DNA of 64,000 bases from Rhodopseudomonas pseudopalustris (lineage in GTDB: Bacteria > Pseudomonadota > Alphaproteobacteria > Rhizobiales > Xanthobacteraceae): contig NZ_FODT01000005.1 of assembly GCF_900110435.1 (NCBI RefSeq), positions 345,480-409,479 on the forward strand. The letters run 5' to 3'. Numbering within the stretch: position 1 is the stretch's first letter; each line of letters starts with the position of its first letter. The translations under genes were made by a program, and so were the position numbers. Shown in pieces: positions 33,819 to 43,586 of this stretch. The notes below the pieces were generated by a model. The model was not told the DNA's origin. It searched no databases and worked only from the letters and a program-made list of their open reading frames with translations.

Positions 33819-35318
33819 CTAATATTCGACGCCGAGTTCGTCATAGACCCGACGGATCACCGCCGGCAGCGTCTCGGTCAGATCTTCGGCGATCAGGCCC
33901 GGCCCCGCCTCGCAGGCCGCTTCCCCATGCATCCACACTCCGATGCAGGCCGCCTCGAATGCCGTCACCCGCTGCGCCAGCAGCCCTGTGATGATTCCCG
34001 TCAGCACGTCGCCGGAGCCGGCGGTGGCGAGCCAGGGCGGCGCATTGAAGGCGATCGCGGCGCGGCCGTCCGGCGAAGCGACCACCGTGTCCGGTCCCTT
34101 GAGCAGCACCACGGCGCCGGAGCGCTGTGCGGCTACGCGGACTCTTTCAAGTTTCGAGCGAAGTGGATTTTTGTTGCTCATGTCACTGAACAGGCGTGGG
34201 AATTCACCTTCATGCGGGGTGAGGGCAACCTGTGGATTGGAACCGGATTTGATCGCCTCGAACAGCGCCTCGGGATTGCCCGCAAAGGCCGTCAGCGCGT
34301 CGGCGTCGAGCACTGTCCCGGCGCCTGCCGCCAGCGCGCCCAACACGTTGCCGCGGGTGCGATCGTCGATTCCGGCGCCCGGACCGATGCCGACAGCGTT
34401 GAAGCGGCGGTCGGCCAGCATTCCGGCCAGTTCGTCCGGCGTGTCGATCGCGCGAACCATCACCGCGGTCAGCGCCGCGGCATTCACCGCCAGCGCCTCG
34501 CGCGGCGACGCCAGCGTCACCAGCCCGGCCCCGACCCGCAGCGCGCCGCGCGCCGCCAGCCGCGCGGCCCCGGTCTGCGACAGCTCGCCGGAGATCACCA
34601 CGGCATGGCCGCGGCCGTATTTGTGGCCGTCGGCGCGCGGCACTGGAAAATGCTGCAGCCACAGATCCGGATCGTTCTCGAACGCCTGCGGCCTGATCTC
34701 GTCGAGCACCGCCGGATCGATGCCGATATCGACCACCCGCAGCTTGCCGCAATGCAGCCGCCCCGGCACCAGCAGATGCCCCGGCTTGCGGCGGAAGAAG
34801 GTCACCGTCTCGCGCGCCTTGATCGCGGCGCCCATCACCGCGCCGGAGGCGCCGTTGATGCCGCTCGGCAGATCCACGCTCAGCACCGGCACGCCGCTGG
34901 CGTTGACCGCCTCGATCATCTCCAGCGCCTGATCCTTGACCGGGCGATTGAGGCCGGCGCCGAACAGTGCATCGATGATCAGCGCCGGCATGCCGATCGA
35001 TTGCGGCAGGAACGGCAGCAGCGGTCCCCGCCACTCCCGCGCCGCCAGCGCCGCATCGCCCTTCAGCGCGTCGCGCTCGCCGAGCAGCATCACATGGACG
35101 GTACGGCCGAGCGCAACCAGTTCGGTCGCCGCGATCAGGCCGTCGCCGCCATTATTGCCCGGCCCGACGACCACCAGGATCGGCCCGGTCTCGACCAGTT
35201 GGATCGCCGCCTGGGCGACGTGCCGTCCGGCGTGCAGCATCAACGCGAAGCCGGACGATCCGCCGGAGATCGTCAACAGGTCCGCGCGGTCCATTTCAGC
35301 TGGCGTCAGCAGTTCCAT
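33819..35318 (-). CDS. nnr: Bifunctional NAD(P)H-hydrate epimerase / ADP-dependent NAD(P)H-hydrate dehydratase
   Basis: The 499-residue repair enzyme restores hydrated NADH and NADPH. The N-terminal YjeF_N epimerase domain has VVGPGNNGGDGL. The C-terminal ribokinase-like dehydratase domain has GHAVVISGELSQTGAARLAA, LTPHEGEFPRLF, VLLKGPDTVVASPDG and WLATAGSGDVLTGII. The ATG at 35318 replaces a TTG two codons upstream. The segment SNKNPLRSKLE after LFSDM coincides with a piece of the genome's palindromic repeat and may be an inserted stretch. It is convergent with the pab genes. Confidence 0.93.
   Translation of the reverse strand: MELLTPAEMDRADLLTISGGSSGFALMLHAGRHVAQAAIQLVETGPILVVVGPGNNGGDGLIAATELVALGRTVHVMLLGERDALKGDAALAAREWRGPLLPFLPQSIGMPALIIDALFGAGLNRPVKDQALEMIEAVNASGVPVLSVDLPSGINGASGAVMGAAIKARETVTFFRRKPGHLLVPGRLHCGKLRVVDIGIDPAVLDEIRPQAFENDPDLWLQHFPVPRADGHKYGRGHAVVISGELSQTGAARLAARGALRVGAGLVTLASPREALAVNAAALTAVMVRAIDTPDELAGMLADRRFNAVGIGPGAGIDDRTRGNVLGALAAGAGTVLDADALTAFAGNPEALFEAIKSGSNPQVALTPHEGEFPRLFSDMSNKNPLRSKLERVRVAAQRSGAVVLLKGPDTVVASPDGRAAIAFNAPPWLATAGSGDVLTGIITGLLAQRVTAFEAACIGVWMHGEAACEAGPGLIAEDLTETLPAVIRRVYDELGVEY
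34152..34168 (+). repeat. 17-base fragment of the palindromic repeat inside nnr
   Basis: TTTCGAGCGAAGTGGAT is identical to the start of module 3 of the repeat copy near 21.7 kb. It lies in the nnr coding sequence in antisense orientation and adds or replaces about ten residues between two conserved dehydratase motifs without breaking the frame. Confidence 0.65.
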
Positions 35319-35504
35319 GGTCAATTCCCGATAGGTTCGCCTCGCCTTGAGGCAGCCAGCGCTTCATTTGCGGCCAACGGCTCGTTCCGGACTGCCCAAT
35401 AAACGAGCTGTCTGCCCATGTATTAGTCAGGCAGGCGCTCCGCATCTGACGCCGACGCCGCCTTAATAAACTGATAACGCTGCACAATCAGCCTCCCTGG
35501 CAAC

Positions 35505-35521
35505 TTGGCATGGACCCTGCT
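35505..35521 (+). promoter_or_regulatory. Sigma-54 promoter of glnB-glnA
   Basis: TTGGCATGGACCCTGCT matches the -24/-12 consensus YTGGCACGRNNNTTGCW at all but two positions and keeps the exact GG-N10-GC spacing. It lies about 200 bases before glnB. This is the expected position and type of promoter for a nitrogen-regulated glnBA operon. The 404-base gap between nnr and glnB holds this element; a possible NtrC half-site TGCAC is nearby, but I cannot confirm enhancer sites. Confidence 0.75.
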
Positions 35522-35722
35522 TTTACGTAAGCCATGTTTCGATCTCTCGCGCTCGCCGTTCTGGCGGGGTCTGCGCGCGACCGTTTCCGGTTCCGGGCCT
35601 GTCCCGACCGCGGACGGAGCTGCTCACCCATTCGGCCGCGGTGTTATCGATGTCCTGCGCAGCGCTGCGCAATCTGGCATACAAATGTCGAGTTACGATG
35701 TGGAAGTCCGGGGAGACTCTAA

Positions 35723-36061
<339 letters not shown>

Positions 36062-36152
36062 TCCGCCGGCCTATCACCTGCCGCCGGGTTGCATCACCAA
36101 ACGGCCGATCGCGGCCGCGAACTCACGACGACCGTAAGCACAAGGGGTACTC

Positions 36153-37562
36153 ATGACCACCGCCAAAGAAGTCCTGAAATCCATCAAGGACAACGACGTG
36201 AAATACGTCGACCTCCGTTTCACCGATCCGCGCGGCAAGTGGCAGCACGTCACCTTCGACGTCTCGATGATCGACGAAGAGATCTTCGCCGAAGGCACGA
36301 TGTTCGACGGTTCCTCGATCGCCGGCTGGAAGGCGATCAACGAGTCCGACATGATGCTGATGCTGGATCCGTCGACGGCCGTCATCGATCCGTTCTTCGC
36401 CGAGACCACCATGGTCATCACCTGCGACATTCTCGAGCCGTCGACCGGTGAACCCTACAACCGCGACCCGCGCGGCATCGCCAAGAAGGCCGAAGCCCAG
36501 GTCAAGGCGCTCGGCATCGGCGACACCGTGTTCGTCGGTCCGGAAGCCGAATTCTTCGTGTTCGACGACGTCCGCTATTCGGCGAACCCGTACAACACCG
36601 GCTTCAAGCTGGATTCGTCGGAACTGCCGACCAATTCCGACACCGAATACGAGGGCGGCAACCTCGGCCACCGCATTCGCACCAAGGCCGGTTACTTCCC
36701 GGTCCCGCCGCAGGACTCGGTGCAGGACATGCGCTCGGAAATGCTCGGCGCGATGGCGCGGATGGGCGTCAAGGTCGAGAAGCATCACCACGAAGTCGCT
36801 TCCGCCCAGCACGAGCTCGGCATGAAGTTCGACACCCTGACCCACATGGCCGACCAGATGCAGATCTACAAGTACTGCATCCATCAGGTCGCCCATATCT
36901 ACGGCAAGACCGCGACCTTCATGCCGAAGCCGGTGTTCGGCGACAACGGCTCGGGCATGCATGTGCACCAGTCGATCTGGAAGGACGGCAAGCCGATGTT
37001 CGCCGGCAACAAGTACGCCGACCTGTCGGAGACTTGCTTGCACTACATCGGCGGCATCATCAGCCACGCCAAGGCGATCAACGCCTTCACCAATCCGTCG
37101 ACCAACTCCTACAAGCGTCTGGTCCCGGGTTATGAAGCCCCGGTGCTGCTGGCCTATTCGGCCCGCAACCGTTCGGCTTCCTGCCGCATCCCCTACACCA
37201 CCTCGCCGAAGGCCAAGCGCGTCGAAGTCCGCTTCCCGGACCCGATGGCCAATCCGTATCTCGCCTTCGCCGCGATGCTGATGGCCGGCCTCGACGGCAT
37301 CAAGAACAAGATCGATCCGGGTCCGGCGATGGACAAGGACCTCTACGACCTGCCGAAGGAAGAGCTGAAGTCGATCCCGACGGTTTGCGGCTCGCTCCGC
37401 GAAGCGCTCGAGAGCCTCGACAAGGACCGCGCGTTCCTGAAGGCCGGCGGCGTGTTCGACGACGACTTCATCGACGCCTACATCGAGCTGAAGATGACCG
37501 AAGTGATGCGTTTCGAAATGACGCCGCACCCGGTCGAGTTCGAGATGTACTACTCGCAGTAA
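36153..37562 (+). CDS. glnA: Glutamine synthetase, type I
   Basis: The 469-residue cytoplasmic dodecameric enzyme joins ammonia to glutamate using ATP. Visible are the latch and active-site motifs [52 protein letters not shown] and [16 protein letters not shown]. The adenylylation tyrosine lies in KDLYDLP (near residue 398), so activity is probably controlled by GlnE together with the P-II protein encoded upstream. Length is typical of GSI-beta. Confidence 0.98.
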   Translation: MTTAKEVLKSIKDNDVKYVDLRFTDPRGKWQHVTFDVSMIDEEIFAEGTMFDGSSIAGWKAINESDMMLMLDPSTAVIDPFFAETTMVITCDILEPSTGEPYNRDPRGIAKKAEAQVKALGIGDTVFVGPEAEFFVFDDVRYSANPYNTGFKLDSSELPTNSDTEYEGGNLGHRIRTKAGYFPVPPQDSVQDMRSEMLGAMARMGVKVEKHHHEVASAQHELGMKFDTLTHMADQMQIYKYCIHQVAHIYGKTATFMPKPVFGDNGSGMHVHQSIWKDGKPMFAGNKYADLSETCLHYIGGIISHAKAINAFTNPSTNSYKRLVPGYEAPVLLAYSARNRSASCRIPYTTSPKAKRVEVRFPDPMANPYLAFAAMLMAGLDGIKNKIDPGPAMDKDLYDLPKEELKSIPTVCGSLREALESLDKDRAFLKAGGVFDDDFIDAYIELKMTEVMRFEMTPHPVEFEMYYSQ

Positions 37563-37609
37563 GTCAGTCTTCGCGGCCCGCGCCGCGGACGATATTCGAC
37601 GACGGATCA

Positions 37610-37637
37610 GGCGCCTCGGCAACGGGGCGCCTTTTTC
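37610..37637 (+). terminator. glnA intrinsic terminator
   Basis: Arms GGCGCC and GGCGCC around a ten-base loop, followed by five T; about 48 bases after the glnA stop codon. Confidence 0.85.
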
Positions 37638-37730
37638 GTTGCCGCTGCGCCTGTCGCAATCGCGTATCCGCGGCCGGCCGATTGCTGGGCCCCGCCAACA
37701 TGGCGGACGCTTGATCCACATCAAAGATTA

Positions 37731-37746
37731 ATTCATTCGAATGAAT
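37731..37746. promoter_or_regulatory. Perfect 16-bp palindrome over the TetR gene start (candidate operator)
   Basis: ATTCATTCGAATGAAT is a perfect palindrome that includes the first ATG of the regulator gene. Size and symmetry suit a TetR dimer, suggesting autorepression. If bound here, the true translation start may be one of the later ATGs (37750 or 37771). Confidence 0.55.
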
Positions 37747-38502
37747 AACATGCCTCGAAAGGCTCGAGACATGCGCGACGAACAAGCAGACTACCTGTTT
37801 GTTTCACCTGTATCCGGTTCGGACACCCAAAGTCGGATGATCCAGGCCGCGATCGAGGTGTTCGGATCGTTGGGTTATGCCGGCGCCAGCACAAGGCAGT
37901 TGGCCAAACACGCCGGCGTTAATCAGGCTGCCATTCCGTACCATTTCGGCGGCAAGCGCGAGCTGTACCTCGCCGCTGCCAGCGCGATCGCCGACAACAT
38001 CCAGACGCGGGTCGATCCGATCATCGCAGCCCTGCGCGACGATCGGGGGACCGATCCCGTCAGCCGGATCGAAAGGTCGATTATCGACTTCTTTCAACTC
38101 CTCGCCGGCGACGATCCGGAAGCCTGGACCGAATTCTTCGTCCGCAGCGAGCGCGACGCCGACGACGCTTTCGAGATCATCTATCACCAGGCCGTTGCGC
38201 GGTTTCAGGCCCAGCTTATCGAGGCGATCGCTCAGGCCACCGGAGTCCCGCCGACCGATGAGGACCTGAATATCCGCGTCGTCATCGTGCTCGGCTCGAT
38301 CGCCAATTTCCGGACGTTGCGCAACGTCATGCTCAGTTCACTCGGCTGGGACAAGCTCGATGTCGAACGACGGACACGGCTCGAGACGGCGATCCGGCAA
38401 TTTGCCCTCGCCCATTTGCTCGGCAATCGGCCGACAGACCGAGCCATTCCGCGGCACGCCTCTCACTCCCTCGCCGATGGTGGACATCCGCCTTCGGCGT
38501 AA
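37741..38502 (+). CDS. TetR family regulator with CerR/CecR-type C-terminal domain
   Basis: A protein of up to 253 residues. The N-terminal helix-turn-helix is SRMIQAAIEVFGSLGYAGAS, then TRQLAKHAGVNQAAIPYHFGGKRELY, the classic TetR DNA-binding domain. The C-terminal ligand domain (FFQLLAGDDPEAWTEFFVRSE and onward) resembles the CerR/CecR group (DUF1956). Start codon uncertain among 37741, 37750 and 37771. A coiled-coil protein gene follows after 17 bases and may be its target or operon partner. Confidence 0.85.
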   Translation: MNNMPRKARDMRDEQADYLFVSPVSGSDTQSRMIQAAIEVFGSLGYAGASTRQLAKHAGVNQAAIPYHFGGKRELYLAAASAIADNIQTRVDPIIAALRDDRGTDPVSRIERSIIDFFQLLAGDDPEAWTEFFVRSERDADDAFEIIYHQAVARFQAQLIEAIAQATGVPPTDEDLNIRVVIVLGSIANFRTLRNVMLSSLGWDKLDVERRTRLETAIRQFALAHLLGNRPTDRAIPRHASHSLADGGHPPSA

Positions 38503-38519
38503 CCTCGAAAGGACATCCG

Positions 38520-39128
38520 ATGCCAACGACAGAATTCACCCAGGGCTACCTCGAATGGGCCAAACAGAAGCTCGATGAAACGACCGCGACCCTCGCCAAG
38601 CTCGATGAAGCGGCGGCCAAACTCGGCGACGAGGCCAGCGCCAAGGCCAAGCTGGCCCTCGACCAGTTCCGCAGCGCCCGCGACGCCTTCCAGACCAAGG
38701 TCGACACGCTGCAAGCCGATCTCAGCGCCTCCAAGAAGGACGCCGAGGCAGCGACCGCGGCAGTCACCGCGCAGTGGACCGAAGTCGAACTGGCCTTCCA
38801 GCAATTCCTCAAGACGTCAGGAGATCAAGCCGGCCTCGTCAAGGACGCGCTGATGGCGCGCGCCGAAGCGCAACGCCAGTCTTTCCAGAGTTCGATGCAA
38901 TCGTTCCAGGCCAACGCCGCCGCCGCGGCAGAGCAAGGCCGCAAAGAAGTCGAGGCCGCGTTGCGGCAATGGGCCGAGGACACCGAAAAGACCCTGGGCC
39001 CGAAGCTCAACCAACTCTCCGCCGCAGGCGATGAGACCTGGAGCGCGCTGAAGACCGGGCTCAATGAAACGGCAGCGGTCTATGAGAAGACCTGGAGCAG
39101 GATCGCTCAGGCGTTCTCGAAGAGCTGA
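38520..39128 (+). CDS. Helical coiled-coil protein, function unknown
   Basis: The 202-residue protein is Ala/Glu/Lys/Gln-rich and almost wholly helical: EWAKQKLDETTATLAKLDE, then long heptad-like stretches, with no signal peptide or membrane segment. It resembles amphipathic phasin- or apolipoprotein-like helices, but I cannot assign a family. AAAGGA lies seven bases before the ATG. It sits directly downstream of the TetR-type regulator and ends at a strong terminator. Confidence 0.75.
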   Translation: MPTTEFTQGYLEWAKQKLDETTATLAKLDEAAAKLGDEASAKAKLALDQFRSARDAFQTKVDTLQADLSASKKDAEAATAAVTAQWTEVELAFQQFLKTSGDQAGLVKDALMARAEAQRQSFQSSMQSFQANAAAAAEQGRKEVEAALRQWAEDTEKTLGPKLNQLSAAGDETWSALKTGLNETAAVYEKTWSRIAQAFSKS

Positions 39129-39179
39129 CCGATCATCGGCACCGGATCGCCGACAGCACACGCTGGGATCATGAACAGC

Positions 39180-39202
39180 AAAGGCGCCGTTGCGGCGCCT
39201 TT
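39180..39202. terminator. Bidirectional terminator
   Basis: Arms AAAGGCGCCG and CGGCGCCTTT with a TTG loop lie between the plus-strand coiled-coil gene and the convergent gene at 39256. The A/T ends serve both directions. Confidence 0.8.
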
Positions 39203-39255
39203 GTCCTTCCGGACCACTGCACAGCCTCGCTGATGCGATGGCTGCGCACACCATC

Positions 39256-39873
39256 CTACAGTTCGCTGTCGTCGTCTTCGTCGCCGCGCTCCGACGGGCC
39301 GGAAATGATTTCGTTGCGCAGCCGTTCGAAGCGCTGGCGGGTTCTGCGTTCGCGGGTGTCGATGAAGCCGATCGCCTCGGCGCGCGACAGCGGGCCGGTG
39401 GTGATCGGCTGCGACGCGGTGCCGATGGTCTCGTCGACATAGTAGCCGTCGTCGCCACGACGGACGCTCCATCGGAAGCGCAGCGCCTCGAGCGGCCCGG
39501 GGCCGTGACGCGTCAACGCGTCGAGATCCTCTGGTCCATCATCGCTGACGGCTGCGGCCACCGTCGGCTCGGGCTGATCCTCATGCTCATGCTCGTGCGC
39601 GTGCTCATGCTCCGCATCGGCGGCCGGCGCGACGCTGACGTCGACAATCTCGATGGTCTCGATTTTCACCGCGGTGATGCGCTCGATTGCGGCCACGGAT
39701 TCACGGGGCTCGTCATTGTCCGGCGCATCGACAGCAGCGTCGCCATGCATCGCGGCGTCCCGCGCAGATGCGTCCGGCCCTTCCTCGCCGTGCGGCTCCG
39801 GCTTCGGCGCCGGCCTGTCGAAGATGCTTGCGATAACTGCAAGCGCTTGATCGGTCGGATCGTTTCCAGTCAC
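39256..39873 (-). CDS. Acidic hypothetical protein with His/Glu tract
   Basis: The 205-residue cytoplasmic-looking protein is of unknown function. The N-terminal two thirds are acidic and low-complexity, including HEHAHEHEHE at about residues 87-96. The C-terminal third (RFRWSVRRGDDGYYVDETIG, then SRAEAIGFIDTRERRTRQRFERLRNEI) looks folded. The start is taken as GTG 39873 with AGGGGA six bases upstream; the ATG further up has no support. It is downstream of the amidase gene on the same strand (106-base gap). Confidence 0.65.
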   Translation of the reverse strand: MTGNDPTDQALAVIASIFDRPAPKPEPHGEEGPDASARDAAMHGDAAVDAPDNDEPRESVAAIERITAVKIETIEIVDVSVAPAADAEHEHAHEHEHEDQPEPTVAAAVSDDGPEDLDALTRHGPGPLEALRFRWSVRRGDDGYYVDETIGTASQPITTGPLSRAEAIGFIDTRERRTRQRFERLRNEIISGPSERGDEDDDSEL

Positions 39874-39979
39874 GTCAAAGTCCCCTGGGAGTAGCAATAC
39901 GAAATGACGACAGGGCCGGCGCGTCAACGCCGACCTTGGTCGCTTGTTTCCGGGAAATCGGGCGAAAAGCCGGGGTAAT

Positions 39980-41404
39980 TCAGGCGCAGAGCGGCGGCCG
40001 GCGGTTTTTCCACGGCCGTTCCTGCTCGAGCTGGGACGCCAGACGCAGCAGCGTCGCCTCGTCGCCGAACCGACCCGCGAACATCATACCGATCGGCAGT
40101 CCGCTTCCGCTCCACGCCAGCGGTACTGACATCGCCGGCTGGCCCGACATGTTGAACAGGCTGGTGCCGGGAATGTAGCGCTGCAGAAGCGGGCTGATCC
40201 CGGACAGATCCCTCGCCATCGTATCGAGCTCGCCGATCTTGAGCGGCAGCGTGCACAGCGTCGGCGACAGGAAGACGTCGCAGGTCGCGAAGAAATCGGC
40301 GAGGCTGCGCGAGATCTGAAATGCGGCGAGTTGAGCTGCGCAATAGTCGAGGCCGCTGGAGCGACCGGCATTCGCGGCGCTGGCCAGCGTCAACACTTCG
40401 AAATCGCGATCGGTGATGGCGCGGCCGAGCGCCTGTTCGGCGAGCTTGACCGTGAGCCCGGTGTTGCAGGCGACGATGGTCGCGATCACAGCGGCCGGAT
40501 CGGCCGGCAGCTTCGGGGCGTGCTGTTCGACATGGTGCCCGAGGCCCTCCAGCAGCCGCGCAGTGTCGCGCACCGCGGCGGCGATCTCGGGATCAATCGG
40601 ATCGCCATAGGTCGAGACATCGGTGAAAGCGATCCGCAGCTTCCCCGGATCGCGGCCGACCTCCTGCGCGAATGGACGCTCCGGCGGCGGCGCAACGTAA
40701 GGGCTCGACGGTTCGGGACCGTGCAGCGCATCCAGCATCACGGCGCTGTCGCGTACGCTGATGCTCACGACATGGCCGCAGGCGAAGCCGCCCCAGCCCT
40801 CGCCGCGATCCGGCCCGATCGGATTGCGCGCCCGGGTCGGCTTCAGCCCGAACACGCCGCAGGCCGAGGCCGGAATCCGGATCGAACCGCCGCCGTCGCT
40901 GGCATGTGCCACCGGCAGGATGCGCGCCGCCACCGCGGCCGCGGCGCCGCCCGACGAGCCGCCGGAGGAATGATCGAGATTCCACGGATTCCGCGTCGGG
41001 CCATGCAGCCGCGATTCCGTCGTCGGCATCAGGCCGAATTCCGGGCTGGCGCTTTTGCCGTAGATCGTCACGCCGGCGGCGAGGAAGCGTTGCGCCAGCG
41101 TGCCGGTGTGAGGCGCGACGAAATCCTTGTAGACGCTGGCGCCGAACGTCGTCTTCGTGCCGGCGAGCAGATCGAGATCCTTCAGCAGAAACGGCACGCC
41201 GGTGAACGGCCCGTCCGGAAGCCCGGCGTCGATCTGCTGTCGTGCGTAGTCGTCGTGGCGAACCACCACGGCGTTGAGCTTGCCATCGAGCGCGTCGGTG
41301 CGGGCAATCGCCTCATCCAGCAATTCGCGCGCGCTGACCTGTTTGTTGCGCACCAGCTCGGCGAGGCCGACGCCGTCGTGCTCGCTGTAATCCTTGATGG
41401 CCAT
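39980..41404 (-). CDS. Amidase signature family hydrolase
   Basis: The 474-residue Ser-cisSer-Lys amidase shows the catalytic lysine in [12 protein letters not shown], the glycine/serine-rich signature [17 protein letters not shown] with the cis-serine, and the nucleophile in [15 protein letters not shown]. Overall sequence resembles aryl/alkyl amidases and 6-aminohexanoate cyclic-dimer hydrolases more than GatA, which would sit with gatB and gatC. It is the last catabolic gene of the ABC-transporter operon, 52 bases after the dehydrogenase, so its substrate may be an imported amide. Substrate not known. Confidence 0.88.
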   Translation of the reverse strand: MAIKDYSEHDGVGLAELVRNKQVSARELLDEAIARTDALDGKLNAVVVRHDDYARQQIDAGLPDGPFTGVPFLLKDLDLLAGTKTTFGASVYKDFVAPHTGTLAQRFLAAGVTIYGKSASPEFGLMPTTESRLHGPTRNPWNLDHSSGGSSGGAAAAVAARILPVAHASDGGGSIRIPASACGVFGLKPTRARNPIGPDRGEGWGGFACGHVVSISVRDSAVMLDALHGPEPSSPYVAPPPERPFAQEVGRDPGKLRIAFTDVSTYGDPIDPEIAAAVRDTARLLEGLGHHVEQHAPKLPADPAAVIATIVACNTGLTVKLAEQALGRAITDRDFEVLTLASAANAGRSSGLDYCAAQLAAFQISRSLADFFATCDVFLSPTLCTLPLKIGELDTMARDLSGISPLLQRYIPGTSLFNMSGQPAMSVPLAWSGSGLPIGMMFAGRFGDEATLLRLASQLEQERPWKNRRPPLCA

Positions 41405-41456
41405 GGGTTTCTCTTCCGATGGGATGAATGACGGCGGGAGGCGTGTTAGCGCTGCG

Positions 41457-42446
41457 TCAGCCGAGCACGTCCTGATTGATCACATTGGCGCGGATCGGCT
41501 GGCCGTCGAGCGCACTCAGCATGTTGCGCGCGGTCTGCTCGCCCATCCGGTCGAGCGCCTCGCGGGTGACGCCGGCGACATGCGGCGCAATGATCACATT
41601 GGGCAGGTCGAACAGCTTGTGGCCGAGCGGCGGCGGTTCCTGCTCGAACACGTCGAGCCCGGCGCCGGCGAGTTGGCCCGCGACCAGCGCGTCGTACAGC
41701 GCGGCTTCGACGATGATACCGCCGCGTGCGGTGTTGATCAGATAGGCCGTCGCCTTCATCTTCGACAGCCGTACGGCGTCGAACAGACCGGTGGTCTCCG
41801 TCGTCTTCGGGCAATGCAGGCTGACGAAATCGGCACGCGGCAACGCCGCATCGAGATCGTCGACCTTCTCACAACCGGCGGCTTCGATCCCATCCACGGA
41901 TTTGTACGGATCGTACACCAGCACGGTCATTTCCATCGCGAGGCAGCGCTTCGCGGTGCGAGTGCCGATCCGTCCGAACCCGACGATCAGCACTGTCTTG
42001 CCGAACAGGTCGAACGGCAACAGCCCGAGCCGCGTCGCCCATGCGCCGGTCTTGACCAGCGCATGCAGTTCGACGCCGCGCTTGGCCAGCGTCAGCATCA
42101 TGAACAGCGCCTGCTCGGCGACCGATGGCGAATTCGCGGTGCCGGCGACCATCAGCGGCACCTTGCGCCTGCTCAGCGCATGGACGTCGACGGCGTCGTA
42201 GCCGACGCCGATCCGCGCCACCACTTTCATGTCCTTGGAGGCTGCGAGTTCGGTCTCGCCGAACCGCGTCGCGCCGAGCGCGACGCCGTGCACCGGCGCC
42301 TGGGTGTGCAGCAGCGTCTCGAAATCGGCGGCGGAAATCATGTTGGGGAATTCGACGACCTCGATGTCGCCGCGCTCCTGGAACAACGCCCTGCCCCGTT
42401 CCGACAGCGATTCCGTCACCAGCAGTTTCTTCTTGTTGGTCGTCAT
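41457..42446 (-). CDS. D-isomer-specific 2-hydroxyacid dehydrogenase
   Basis: The 329-residue NAD-dependent dehydrogenase has the Rossmann motif VLIVGFGRIGTRTAKRC and the catalytic arginine in LINTARGGIIVEAAL. The glutamate is in LDVFEQEPPP and the histidine in IIAPHVAGVTREA. It resembles phosphoglycerate dehydrogenase/glyoxylate reductase but lacks the ACT domain. The ATG at 42446 is preferred; a TTG at 42485 overlapping the ATPase stop codon is the alternative. It is in the operon with the importer, so it probably oxidises or reduces a product of the imported compound. Confidence 0.88.
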   Translation of the reverse strand: MTTNKKKLLVTESLSERGRALFQERGDIEVVEFPNMISAADFETLLHTQAPVHGVALGATRFGETELAASKDMKVVARIGVGYDAVDVHALSRRKVPLMVAGTANSPSVAEQALFMMLTLAKRGVELHALVKTGAWATRLGLLPFDLFGKTVLIVGFGRIGTRTAKRCLAMEMTVLVYDPYKSVDGIEAAGCEKVDDLDAALPRADFVSLHCPKTTETTGLFDAVRLSKMKATAYLINTARGGIIVEAALYDALVAGQLAGAGLDVFEQEPPPLGHKLFDLPNVIIAPHVAGVTREALDRMGEQTARNMLSALDGQPIRANVINQDVLG

Positions 42447-42481
42447 TTCCGGCCCCAGGACAGATCGTTCTTGTCCGGCCT

Positions 42482-43582
42482 TCAAATGACGAGACCGGTC
42501 CCTTCATCTATCAGGTGCATATTGTTGAGGTCCACCGCCAATCGCAACATGCCGCCATCCCGTGCACCGGCATTCGGACTGACGCGGCCACAGACCTCGC
42601 TGCCGTTGAGATTGAAATAAATCAGCGTCTCCATCCCCATCGGCTCGGTGATGTCGAGCACGGCGTCGAACGCCGCGACGCCGGGTTCCAGCGTCGCCCT
42701 CGCATCGGTGATGTGCTCGGGCCGGATGCCGAGCTGCAATTTCTTGTCGCGCGCGATCCCGCGATAATGCGCGGCCTTCTGCTCCGGCATCGGCATCGCG
42801 ATCGTGTCCGACAGCCTGATCTGCAATCTGCCGGAATTGTCCTCCAGCGTGCAGGGAATGAAGTTCATCGAGGGCGAGCCGATGAAGCCGGCGACGAAGC
42901 GCGTCGCCGGCCGATGGTACAGTTCGTTCGGCGTGCCGACCTGCTCGATCCGCCCCTGATTCATCACCACAACGCGGTCGGCCAGCGTCATCGCCTCGAC
43001 CTGATCGTGGGTGACGTAGACGGTCGTGGTGCGCACCTTCTGATGCACCCGCTTGATCTCGAACCGCATCTGCACGCGGAGCTGAGCGTCGAGATTGGAC
43101 AGCGGCTCGTCGAACAGGAACACTTTGGGATTGCGGACGATCGCCCGGCCCATCGCGACGCGCTGGCGCTGGCCGCCGGAGAGCTGCTTCGGCTTGCGGT
43201 TGATCAGGTCGGTAATGTCGAGCATCCGCGCCGCCTCGTCGACGCGCTGCTTGATTTCGGCCTTGGGATATTTCTTCAGCCGCAGCCCGAACGACATGTT
43301 CTCCGCCACCGTCATGTGCGGATACAGCGCGTAGTTCTGGAACACCATGGCGATGTCCCGATCCTTCGGCGGCACGTCGTTGACGACGTCGCCGCCGATC
43401 ACGATGTCGCCGTCGGAAATGTCCTCGAGCCCCGCGATCATCCGCAGCGTGGTCGACTTGCCGCAGCCCGAGGGGCCGACGAACACCACGAATTCCTTGT
43501 CCGGAATGTCGAGATCGATGCCGCGGACCGCTTCGACGTCGTCGTAGCGCTTCACCACCTTGCGCAGATTGACTTCGGCCAT
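42482..43582 (-). CDS. ABC transporter ATP-binding protein (MalK/UgpC type)
   Basis: The 366-residue ATPase of a CUT1-type carbohydrate importer has Walker [10 protein letters not shown], the Q-loop in [10 protein letters not shown], signature [15 protein letters not shown], Walker [14 protein letters not shown] and an H-loop VTHDQVEA. The C-terminal TOBE/regulatory domain from about residue 240 is typical of MalK/UgpC, which can be shared by several importers. It is 4 bases from the permease gene upstream. Confidence 0.92.
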   Translation of the reverse strand: MAEVNLRKVVKRYDDVEAVRGIDLDIPDKEFVVFVGPSGCGKSTTLRMIAGLEDISDGDIVIGGDVVNDVPPKDRDIAMVFQNYALYPHMTVAENMSFGLRLKKYPKAEIKQRVDEAARMLDITDLINRKPKQLSGGQRQRVAMGRAIVRNPKVFLFDEPLSNLDAQLRVQMRFEIKRVHQKVRTTTVYVTHDQVEAMTLADRVVVMNQGRIEQVGTPNELYHRPATRFVAGFIGSPSMNFIPCTLEDNSGRLQIRLSDTIAMPMPEQKAAHYRGIARDKKLQLGIRPEHITDARATLEPGVAAFDAVLDITEPMGMETLIYFNLNGSEVCGRVSPNAGARDGGMLRLAVDLNNMHLIDEGTGLVI

Positions 43583-43586
43583 TCCC

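Noticed and set aside
35534..35722. 62-codon open frame between the sigma-54 promoter and glnB
   Set aside because: Cys/Arg-rich translation with no ribosome-binding site; it lies in the glnB leader and ends exactly at the GTG, so it looks accidental.
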